Below are positions 45,208 through 52,396 of a stretch of DNA of 64,000 nt, one piece after another. How positions within the stretch are numbered: the first letter of the stretch is position 1; every line of letters starts with the position of its first letter. The DNA comes from Enterococcus caccae ATCC BAA-1240. Its GTDB lineage: Bacteria > Bacillota > Bacilli > Lactobacillales > Enterococcaceae. The notes under the pieces were generated by a model that was not told where the DNA came from, did not search any database, and was given only the letters and a program-made list of their open reading frames with translations. Where the stretch lies: positions 1 to 64,000 of the forward strand of contig NZ_KE136472.1 of the NCBI RefSeq assembly GCF_000407145.1. Direction: 5' to 3'. The position numbers were made by a program, and so were the translations under genes.

Positions 45208-46686
45208 TTACTTTTGTAAATATACCTGTGCATTAGTATAAGCATTTGTATCCCCTGGAAACCATTTTTTCAACTTAGCTGCAAGTTCAACTGCACGTTC
45301 ATTATTCTCGATATTTATAATCTGTAAATAAAATTTCCCATCGCTTTGTTTGCCATAAGATACTCTAGTGGAAAGGAAATATTGACAGAATTTTTCGCGT
45401 AGATTTCCTCGTAAACGATTACTAATCGCTTGCCAATCTTTTGGCAAATTATCGATTTCGATCCAATTGTACTTTTTATCTGCTTGAGCAACAACTTTCA
45501 TATCGCGTTCATTGTAATTGGAAATTTGGCCTTTTGTCAGTCTTAAACATTCTGATTTCATATAGTCAGTCCATTCAGGTTTTACACCAACGACTTTAAC
45601 CATTAAGTGAGTTGGATATTCAATTAAAAAGACATTTCCATTTGTTAACATAGGCCATGTATTTTGACGAACAAATCCTGCCATGCTTTTTGCTCCTGTT
45701 TCAAGAGGAATATCATTAATGACTGTTTTATATAGCTTTCCATTCTTTACTTCAGGATTTTGATTATGCCCTTGATTCATGAAAGGCTCTTTTGTAATAA
45801 ACCAGATGGTTCGATCCATTAAATCTTGTTCTAAGACCCAGAGATTTCCTAAAGTAGGGCTGCTGATCATATATTGATAAGGACTGTGTGATTCAGCGGT
45901 GCTATCAATTTGTCCAATTGTGTATTCTTGACCAAGGTATTTTTTTTCCAATATGCGCTTACTCCAGTGAATGCTAGCGTTAGTGGCACTGGTACTTAAA
46001 CGAACTTTAGTACCTACTTTAAATTTCGCAGCAGGAGCAAGAGAGAGATCTTGTTCGTAGATCCATTTACGATAGGTTGTTTCATTAGAGCGGATCAATA
46101 CCTCATATTCTGAATTACTCCATTTAGAGCTGAGTGCATGAATTTCTTCTACTTTGTAATATTGATTGACTCTGTTTGCCGGAATCGCTTCATTAGACGA
46201 CCAAGGTGATGTGATTTTTGCGCCAGCAGATAGTAAGACAATATTTCCCACTTTTACTTTACAGGCTCTAGTTGGAAATGCTGTAAATGGGGGGCGCACA
46301 ACCCCTGCAAAATTATTATAGTTAAATGTACGTTGAGTAGAGGCTTCATTTTTTTCACCTCCATTTTGATCAACACCAACAAATCCTGAACTGGTCACGG
46401 AGCCTAAAACAATTCCTGTATGACCTGCTGTACCATAGTTATAAACAAAAATATCTCCTGGTAACGGATAAAAGCCTGCTGTATTCGGAATTACTCGAAA
46501 TCCTCCAACGTTGCCTGTTTGCATTAAATCTTTTGCTACTGCTCCACTAAATGCAATTCCAAATAACTCATGTGCATATTGATTGATTAAATCAAAACAT
46601 TGAATGCCGCTTGCACCATCATAATCATATGCCTTTCCGATTGAATTTTTTGCCCATTGTACGCCTTGTGTTTGTGTAACTCCCAT
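45208..46686 (-). CDS. CHAP-domain lysin with SH3-like repeats (twin lysin A)
   Basis: A 492-residue peptidoglycan hydrolase. The N-terminal CHAP amidase/endopeptidase domain (about 1-135) has C30 in GIQCFD and H89 in AGHTG. Two SH3-like wall-binding repeats of about 75 residues follow (KVGNIVLLSAG... to WIYEQDL, and KVGTKVRLSTS... to WVLEQDL). A C-terminal domain of about 200 residues that I do not recognise completes the protein. From residue 136 on it is identical to the neighbouring GH24 lysin. There is no signal peptide, as in phage endolysins, but no holin or other phage gene is adjacent. It starts at ATG (46686 on this strand) after AAGAAGGAA. Confidence 0.9.
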   Translation of the reverse strand: MGVTQTQGVQWAKNSIGKAYDYDGASGIQCFDLINQYAHELFGIAFSGAVAKDLMQTGNVGGFRVIPNTAGFYPLPGDIFVYNYGTAGHTGIVLGSVTSSGFVGVDQNGGEKNEASTQRTFNYNNFAGVVRPPFTAFPTRACKVKVGNIVLLSAGAKITSPWSSNEAIPANRVNQYYKVEEIHALSSKWSNSEYEVLIRSNETTYRKWIYEQDLSLAPAAKFKVGTKVRLSTSATNASIHWSKRILEKKYLGQEYTIGQIDSTAESHSPYQYMISSPTLGNLWVLEQDLMDRTIWFITKEPFMNQGHNQNPEVKNGKLYKTVINDIPLETGAKSMAGFVRQNTWPMLTNGNVFLIEYPTHLMVKVVGVKPEWTDYMKSECLRLTKGQISNYNERDMKVVAQADKKYNWIEIDNLPKDWQAISNRLRGNLREKFCQYFLSTRVSYGKQSDGKFYLQIINIENNERAVELAAKLKKWFPGDTNAYTNAQVYLQK

Positions 46687-46715
46687 ATTCTATTCCTTCT
46701 TTCTTTTTATTAGTT

Positions 46716-46743
46716 TATAACACGTCTGTTATATAGGAATTCC
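46716..46743 (-). promoter_or_regulatory. Palindromic operator-like element upstream of lysin A
   Basis: TATAACA-CGTC-TGTTATA (46716-46733) is a perfect inverted repeat, and GGAATTCC (46736-46743) follows. The same pair of palindromes with the same CGTC centre occurs upstream of the second lysin. A TATACT (-10-like, minus strand) lies at 46756-46751. Confidence 0.65.
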
Positions 46744-46981
46744 TACATTTAGTATAAATTATTTATTCTTTAGAAAACTTTCTATTCTCTGTTGAAATCC
46801 TGTTAAAATTCTGTTTGAAGATTTCTAGAGAACAAGTTTTAAGAAAATAGTTATGTATTTAGTAAGAATAAAGTACGGACTAGTCTAATAAGAAAGGGAG
46901 GGATGAATCAGTTGGGTAACCGAAATATAAGTTGATTGTATTAAGTGATTTTTTATCTCATATTTTTTTCAGAAATTGAAA

Positions 46982-47172
46982 AGAGCCTGGGACAAAACTA
47001 AAAATCAGTTTTGTCCCAGGCTCTAAATCTGAATAAACGTTGGGATCAGAAGCAAGCCCTTCGGAAATAAGCTGATGTTGCACAGTACCTACTTGCTCAC
47101 AAAAATTTGAAGAGCAATTTTCGTGAATCCCATCTTATTTCTCGGGGTTAAAAACTTCTGACCCAGCCTCGT
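46982..47172 (+). repeat. Intergenic repeat, full copy between the twin lysins
   Basis: It begins with a perfect 18-bp hairpin (AGAGCCTGGGACAAAACT, 46982-46999, with 47007-47024). Next come GAATAAACGTTGGGATCAGA, GCCCTTCGGAAATAAGCTGA and GTTGCACAGTACCTACTTG, and the end CTTCTGACCCAGCCTC mirrors the start. The 46,744-46,981 gap to its left is AT-rich without recognised content. Confidence 0.8.
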
Positions 47173-47181
47173 AATTAGTCC

Positions 47182-48699
47182 TTACTTTTGTAAATATACC
47201 TGTGCATTAGTATAAGCATTTGTATCCCCTGGAAACCACTTTTTCAACTTGGCTGCAAGTTCTACTGCACGTTCATTATTCTCAATATTTATAATCTGTA
47301 AATAAAATTTCCCATCGCTTTGTTTGCCATAAGACACTCTAGTGGAAAGGAAATATTGACAGAATTTTTCGCGTAGGTTTCCTCGTAAACGATTACTAAT
47401 CGCTTGCCAATCTTTTGGCAAATTATCGATTTCGATCCAATTGTACTTTTTATCTGCTTGAGCAACAACTTTCATATCGCGTTCATTGTAATTGGAAATT
47501 TGGCCTTTTGTCAGTCTTAAACATTCTGATTTCATATAGTCAGTCCATTCAGGTTTTACACCAACGACTTTAACCATTAAGTGAGTTGGATATTCAATTA
47601 AAAAGACATTTCCATTTGTTAACATAGGCCATGTATTTTGACGAACAAATCCTGCCATGCTTTTTGCTCCTGTTTCAAGAGGAATATCATTAATGACTGT
47701 TTTATATAGCTTTCCATTCTTTACTTCAGGATTTTGATTATGCCCTTGATTCATGAAAGGCTCTTTTGTAATAAACCAGATGGTTCGATCCATTAAATCT
47801 TGTTCTAAGACCCAGAGATTTCCTAAAGTAGGGCTGCTGATCATATATTGATAAGGACTGTGTGATTCAGCGGTGCTATCAATTTGTCCAATTGTGTATT
47901 CTTGACCAAGGTATTTTTTTTCCAATATGCGCTTACTCCAGTGAATGCTAGCGTTAGTGGCACTGGTACTTAAACGAACTTTAGTACCTACTTTAAATTT
48001 CGCAGCAGGAGCAAGAGAGAGATCTTGTTCGTAGATCCATTTACGATAGGTTGTTTCATTAGAGCGGATCAATACCTCATATTCTGAATTACTCCATTTA
48101 GAGCTGAGTGCATGAATTTCTTCTACTTTGTAATATTGATTGACTCTATTTGCTGGGATCGCTTCATTAGACGACCAAGGTGATGTGATTTTTGCGCCAG
48201 CAGATAGTAAGACAATATTTCCCACTTTTACTTTACAGGCTCTAGTTGGAAATGCTTGTTCTAAAAATAGTGATGCCTCTGCCGCTCTACGATTGACTAA
48301 ACCTTGCAGAATTTGCCCAGTATTATCATGAGTATAAAGTTTCATTTGATTTGTAGCAGCTTCCCATTGTCTGTTGTTGAGACAGGAAAGTAATGCAGAC
48401 CCTCTTAATATTTCTGGACCTAAATTAAAGTGAAAGCTTGCAAGTGCATCAAATTGGTTTTGATTTAACTGAACACTTACATATTTTGAAATTCCTGCGG
48501 CATGGGTGGGCATATCCTCAGCTAAAAATGCATCTGCTTGAGCCTCTGTAATTGTCATACCGGATTTTACTCCTTTTATATGACCATAACCAATCGTCCA
48601 AATACCTGATGAATCTTGATAAGCAGTCAAACGTAATCCTTCGAACCCTTTTATTAATTTTATTCCTCTTGGTGATATCTTCATTCCTTCATTTGCCAA
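47182..48699 (-). CDS. GH24 lysozyme-type lysin with SH3-like repeats (twin lysin B)
   Basis: A 505-residue muramidase-type lysin. The N-terminal phage-lysozyme domain (about 1-148) shows the T4-type triad with exact spacing: E20 (KGFEG), D29 (AYQDSSG) and T35 (IWTIGYGH). The rest, from AFPTRACKV onward, is identical in protein sequence to lysin A. The frame is open to ATG 48717, but that codon has no ribosome site. GGAGG (complement of 48707-48711) lies seven bases before TTG 48699, giving MANEGMKISPRG, so TTG is preferred. No signal peptide is present. It should cut glycan strands, where lysin A cuts peptides. Confidence 0.9.
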   Translation of the reverse strand: MANEGMKISPRGIKLIKGFEGLRLTAYQDSSGIWTIGYGHIKGVKSGMTITEAQADAFLAEDMPTHAAGISKYVSVQLNQNQFDALASFHFNLGPEILRGSALLSCLNNRQWEAATNQMKLYTHDNTGQILQGLVNRRAAEASLFLEQAFPTRACKVKVGNIVLLSAGAKITSPWSSNEAIPANRVNQYYKVEEIHALSSKWSNSEYEVLIRSNETTYRKWIYEQDLSLAPAAKFKVGTKVRLSTSATNASIHWSKRILEKKYLGQEYTIGQIDSTAESHSPYQYMISSPTLGNLWVLEQDLMDRTIWFITKEPFMNQGHNQNPEVKNGKLYKTVINDIPLETGAKSMAGFVRQNTWPMLTNGNVFLIEYPTHLMVKVVGVKPEWTDYMKSECLRLTKGQISNYNERDMKVVAQADKKYNWIEIDNLPKDWQAISNRLRGNLREKFCQYFLSTRVSYGKQSDGKFYLQIINIENNERAVELAAKLKKWFPGDTNAYTNAQVYLQK

Positions 48700-48734
48700 T
48701 ATATTTCCTCCGTTCATTCGTATCTTTTTTTTAG

Positions 48735-48764
48735 AAATAACACGTCTGTTATTTTGGGAATCCC
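48735..48764 (-). promoter_or_regulatory. Palindromic operator-like element upstream of lysin B
   Basis: AAATAACA-CGTC-TGTTATTT (48735-48754) is a perfect 8-bp-arm inverted repeat, and GGGAATCCC follows (48756-48764). It matches the element upstream of lysin A in core, centre and spacing. TACAAT and TATACT -10-like hexamers lie just upstream on the minus strand. Confidence 0.65.
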
Positions 48765-48868
48765 CACTTGTATTGTATATTTTTTAAATAGTATAAAACT
48801 GTCTACTATCTGTCATAATTCTGTTTTATATTCACTATGCACTAAGGAAGAAATTTGGAAAAGAAAAT

Positions 48869-48912
48869 AAAGAGCTAGAATAAACAGATAATCATTGTTT
48901 TTCTAGCTCTTT
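48869..48912. terminator. Bidirectional terminator between lysin B and the DUF4303-like gene
   Basis: AAAGAGCTAGAA and TTCTAGCTCTTT form a 12-bp stem with flanking T/A runs. It would end the minus-strand gene at 48947. Confidence 0.8.
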
Positions 48913-48946
48913 TATAAAGTTTTATTTTTAGGTTGCCTGTTCTTTA

Positions 48947-49444
48947 TTAGTCTATTTGAAAATAATCAGACATTGTCAATTTTTCAAATCGTTCTTGTGA
49001 TGCAAAAACATGTTCATCATGATCGTAAACCAATACTTTAAAATCTTTTGTCTTAGGAATACGCTCAAATGTATCAGTTTCTACTAATAATAGCATTTGC
49101 TGACAAAGCCAGTCGAGAACTGTTTCAATATCTTGTTCGTCTTCCACCCAATCGTCAAATAGGTGAAGAGAGGCAAAACGTTGATTTTCATCCCAGTCAC
49201 GAGCATTATATTTCATTTCTTCTAACTGTGATGTGCTGTGGTTTTTACTCGTATAATAATCGGTTGTTTCTTGCCAAAGGTCTACGGTATTAAAGTAAAG
49301 ATTGATTTCACCTTCTTCATAAATAGTGCAGTCTAAAGCAAATACATAAAAGGTTTCATCAGAACGATCTAATAGAAAATTATCGATGCTATCTGTTAAA
49401 AAGCTGAAAAAGAATTCTTGTTGTTTCTCTAAAAAATTTTCCAT
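48947..49444 (-). CDS. DUF4303-like protein
   Basis: A 165-residue acidic, soluble protein without signal peptide. The pattern FYVFALDCTIYEEGEINLYFNT, followed by a tryptophan-containing RDWDENQRFA segment, resembles DUF4303, a family with unknown role that occurs among immunity-protein-like folds. The frame is open to 49477, but GGGAGG selects ATG 49444 (MENFLEKQQE). It follows the lysins on the same strand but has its own terminator. A role as immunity or regulator for the lysins is only speculation. Confidence 0.65.
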   Translation of the reverse strand: MENFLEKQQEFFFSFLTDSIDNFLLDRSDETFYVFALDCTIYEEGEINLYFNTVDLWQETTDYYTSKNHSTSQLEEMKYNARDWDENQRFASLHLFDDWVEDEQDIETVLDWLCQQMLLLVETDTFERIPKTKDFKVLVYDHDEHVFASQERFEKLTMSDYFQID

Positions 49445-49647
49445 GTCTATCCTCCCAATGTTAGGTTCTTTAAACATTGAAACAGATAAAACCTGGTCTG
49501 TCTATGGAAAGTTACGATTTGATAGAAAATAGCTATTATTTAAGAAAATGTAAAGTTTTTTTAGTTTAGAATGTTTGTTTATTCTGTAGGGCAGCTAATG
49601 TAGCTTTAGATGTAATGTACTTTCAGTTAAATAACATAGTTGTAAAT

Positions 49648-49665
49648 GTGAGGCTCCTATATAAA
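49648..49665 (+). repeat. Partial duplicate of the M-box 5' segment
   Basis: GTGAGGCTCCTATATAAA occurs here and again at 49727-49744 inside the M-box. This first copy lies upstream of the promoter and is not followed by the rest of the riboswitch. Confidence 0.8.
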
Positions 49666-49672
49666 ATTTAAT

Positions 49673-49701
49673 TTGACTTTGTGATTCGATACGCTTATAG
49701 T
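49673..49701 (+). promoter_or_regulatory. Promoter of the M-box leader
   Basis: TTGACT (49673-49678), exactly 17 bases, TATAGT (49696-49701). The RNA would start near 49708, just ahead of the riboswitch. Confidence 0.8.
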
Positions 49702-49714
49702 TTAAAATGAATTA

Positions 49715-49947
49715 AATACTTGTTAGGTGAGGCTCCTATATAAACACAGGCTACTGCTCAGAAATGTCGAAAGACAGGTATGGGTAGGACAAATTTCGTC
49801 GAATTAAGGCGTTTTTCAAAGTAGCTAAAAGCAATGCTTTTTACGTTATATAGTGCTAAAACTCAACGAAGAGAAGATCAAGGAAAGTTGTAAATAACTG
49901 GCACATGCCATGCGTTTGACTTCTGTTATCTAATCCCTTCGCTGAGT
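49715..49947 (+). promoter_or_regulatory. M-box (ykoK-type) magnesium riboswitch and expression platform
   Basis: The leader has the conserved M-box blocks in order: GTTAGGTGAGGCTCCTATAT (49722-49741), GCTACTGCTCAGAAATGTCG, GGTATGGGT, TCGAATTAAGG, GTAGCTAAAAGCAATGCTTT and AGTGCTAAAACTCAACGAAG. The last block can pair either with the 5' end (P1) or with CTTCGCTGAGT (49937-49947), which offers the two alternative states of a switch. High Mg2+ is expected to lower expression. The gene controlled is the LCP protein at 50011, not a recognised magnesium transporter. Confidence 0.9.
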
Positions 49948-50010
49948 GTTCTTGGTGAAGGATTTTTCTTTTACACGAGAAACCATTTAAGTAGCAGAAA
50001 GGAATAACCA

Positions 50011-50925
50011 ATGAAAAAATCTTTAAAAATAATGACAATTGCCTTATTATCAATCCTACTTGTAGTAGTGAGCGCAGGCTGTTATGCAGCAATTTCATTC
50101 CAAACAGCAAAGGAAAAAAGTGAATCGAAGCTCTCAAATAAAAATAAAGGTTTTACTGGTGATGAACAGACAAGTGATAAAGAATTGACTGTAATGATCG
50201 TGGGGAATGACTCTAGAGATGATGATGAAGATCAGGGACGTTCAGATACGTTGATGGTCGCTCATTATGATGGAAAAACGAAACAACCTAAATTGATTTC
50301 GATTATGAGAGATAGTTACGTTACTTTTCCAGATGGCGGACAAGACAAAATCAATGCAGCTTATGCATATGGTGGAGCACAAATGACCAAAGATGTGCTG
50401 AAGACAAATTTTGATTTACCAATCAATTATTATGTGGTCATGGATTTTAAAGAGTTTAGTGATATAATTGATGAACTTTATCCCAAAGGAGTGACGATCG
50501 ACTCCGAAAAAGATATCAATTTAGATGGTGTGGATATTTTGAAAGGGAAACAAACGTTGCACGGCAATAGCTTGCTGCAGTATGCACGTTTTAGAATGGA
50601 TGAAGAAGGCGATTTTGGGCGAATCAGACGTCAGCAACAAGTGATGGATGCCTTAGTCGCTCAATCTAAAGATTTGATTCCAATTTGGGAACTACCCCAA
50701 GTTGCAGGAAAAATGGTCGGGAAAATCGATACAAATGTTCCAACAAGCTTGTTAATCGATTTAGCGAAGGACTTTTTGTCTGGAAAGGTAAATCCTTTAA
50801 AATCGTTATCAGTTCCAGTACAAGGCTCTTGGAATTTCAATGACTATACAGAATCTGGCAGCGTGATTGAAATCGATGAGCAACAGAATGCAGAAGCTAT
50901 TAAGAATTTTATGAAAGATAATTAA
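50011..50925 (+). CDS. LytR-CpsA-Psr (LCP) family wall-polymer ligase
   Basis: Transfers anionic glycopolymers (teichoic acids, capsule or rhamnopolysaccharide) from undecaprenyl carriers to peptidoglycan. The 304-residue protein has an N-terminal membrane helix (MTIALLSILLVVVSAGCYAA, about 8-27). The LCP domain shows VMIVGNDSR near 62, RSDTLMVAHYD with the catalytic acid, LISIMRDSYV, and DFGRIRRQQQVM near 209 with the phosphate-binding arginines. ATG 50011 follows GAAAGGAA. It is behind an M-box leader, which suggests magnesium control; LCP enzymes use Mg2+ in their active sites. The leader contains no other gene. Confidence 0.92.
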   Translation: MKKSLKIMTIALLSILLVVVSAGCYAAISFQTAKEKSESKLSNKNKGFTGDEQTSDKELTVMIVGNDSRDDDEDQGRSDTLMVAHYDGKTKQPKLISIMRDSYVTFPDGGQDKINAAYAYGGAQMTKDVLKTNFDLPINYYVVMDFKEFSDIIDELYPKGVTIDSEKDINLDGVDILKGKQTLHGNSLLQYARFRMDEEGDFGRIRRQQQVMDALVAQSKDLIPIWELPQVAGKMVGKIDTNVPTSLLIDLAKDFLSGKVNPLKSLSVPVQGSWNFNDYTESGSVIEIDEQQNAEAIKNFMKDN

Positions 50926-50938
50926 ATTGTCATTGATC

Positions 50939-50975
50939 TGTCAGCTCTTATGTAGGGAGCTGATGGGTCTTTTTT
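50939..50975 (+). terminator. Terminator after the LCP gene
   Basis: TCAGCTC and GAGCTGA with a short loop, then TGGGTCTTTTTTAG. Confidence 0.75.
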
Positions 50976-51060
50976 AGTATAAAAAGGGTATTTCTATGCG
51001 TGAACTTCGAGCTTGTGCTATTCTTTAGGAAAACGGTTTATTTAGAAGGAAGGTTTTACT

Positions 51061-52396
51061 GTGAAGGTTGTAATCATAGGCGCTTCATTTGCTGGAGTGT
51101 CAGCGGCTTTAGCGATTAGAAAAAAACATCCAGAAGCTGATATTCATCTACTGGATAAGCAGCAAACGATCGGTTATTTGCCTGGAGGCATCAATCTTTA
51201 TTTGAATGAAACGATTGCTCCAATTGAAACAGCTCAGTTCATTTCGGAAAAAGAGCTAGTAGCCAATAAGATTTCATTGCTATTGAACGTCAGAGTAGTC
51301 AGTATGGATTCCAAACAACATATTATCACATATGAAAAAGAATCAGTTGCGTTTTTTATGTCGTTCGACAAATTGATTTTAGCGACGGGGTCAAGTCAAT
51401 GGTCTAAGAACATTATTGGGAGTGATTCGGAGAAAGTTTTAAAATATAAGTTTTTACCAGGGGTACGGCAAGCTATCGAACACTTGGAAAAAAGTGATAA
51501 AGTAGCCCTGATCGGTGGTGGTCAAATCGGTGGGGAAGCAGCAGATGCATTGCTAAAAAAAGGCAAAGAAGTACATCTCTTTGAGCGTATGGATTATTTG
51601 TTATTTAAGTATTTTGATGAAGAAATGATTCAGCGGGTTCAAGCTGAAATGATCACTCGAGGGGTTGTGTTTCATTTTGATGAAACGGTGGAAAAAATCA
51701 CAGATACAGATGATGGTCTTTTGATTGAAACAAAGAAGTCTGAGTTAATGTGTGACAGTGCTGTTTTTGCAATGAATGTTCGGCCAGATATACAGTATTT
51801 AGACGAACATATTCAAACCCATACGGATCAAACCATTATGGTAAATGAGTATTTACAAACTTCTCAGGCAGATATTTTCGCGATTGGAGATTGCATTCAG
51901 GTACCTTATAGTTTGTCAAATGAATCATTTTATATCCCACTAGTGAATAATGCAGTTAGGACAAGGATTAGTAGTAGCTCAAAATCTTGTAGCGCCTACC
52001 ACGCCGTTTGTGGGCTCGATTCGTACGATCGGCACAAAACTTGTGGATTATTATATAGCAAGTACAGGATTGACCGAAGCAGAAGGATTATTTTATGCTA
52101 AGCCAATTTCTGTGACTCATGTTCAACAAAAGAGTTCGTTATTTTCTGGTAGTGAGACAATCTGGGGCAAGATTATTTTTGAAAAGGATACGCATAAAAT
52201 TTTAGGAGCACAATTAGTTTCAAAAGCGAACATCTTGGAAAAAATCAATACATTAGCACTTGGAATTCAAATGGGTCAAACGCTAGAAGTGTTTTATCAG
52301 AAAGATTTTTTGTATCATCCTTATTATTCCAACAGGATCGATATCACGAACCAGTTAGGTTTTGCAGGCTTGTGGAGTGAAGCTGATGAAAATTGA
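51061..52396 (+). pseudogene. Frameshifted FAD/NAD(P)-dependent oxidoreductase (NADH oxidase/peroxidase-like)
   Basis: Two overlapping frames together encode one flavoprotein of the Nox/Npr/CoA-disulfide reductase group. The first holds the FAD motif VVIIGASFAGVSAAL, the NAD motif VALIGGGQIGGEAADAL and the second FAD strand IFAIGDCIQVP. The second frame holds the dimerisation domain from GLVVAQNLV to the end. Removing one G at 51959-51960 joins them as NNAVRQGLVVAQNLV and gives 444 residues. The total length of 3n+1 bases agrees with a one-base insertion. The redox cysteine of the Nox family (SCG near 42) is replaced by PGG in GYLPGGINLY, so even the intact protein would not be a typical NADH oxidase. 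A sequencing error is possible. Confidence 0.85.

Noticed and set aside
45208-48699. Prophage or phage remnant around the lysins
   Set aside because: Apart from the two lysins I find no integrase, repressor, holin, tail or terminase gene nearby, and the flanking genes are of chromosomal type.
51061-52101. Calling the flavoprotein a working NADH oxidase
   Set aside because: The frame is shifted near 51960, the dimerisation domain is in another frame, and the redox cysteine motif is absent.
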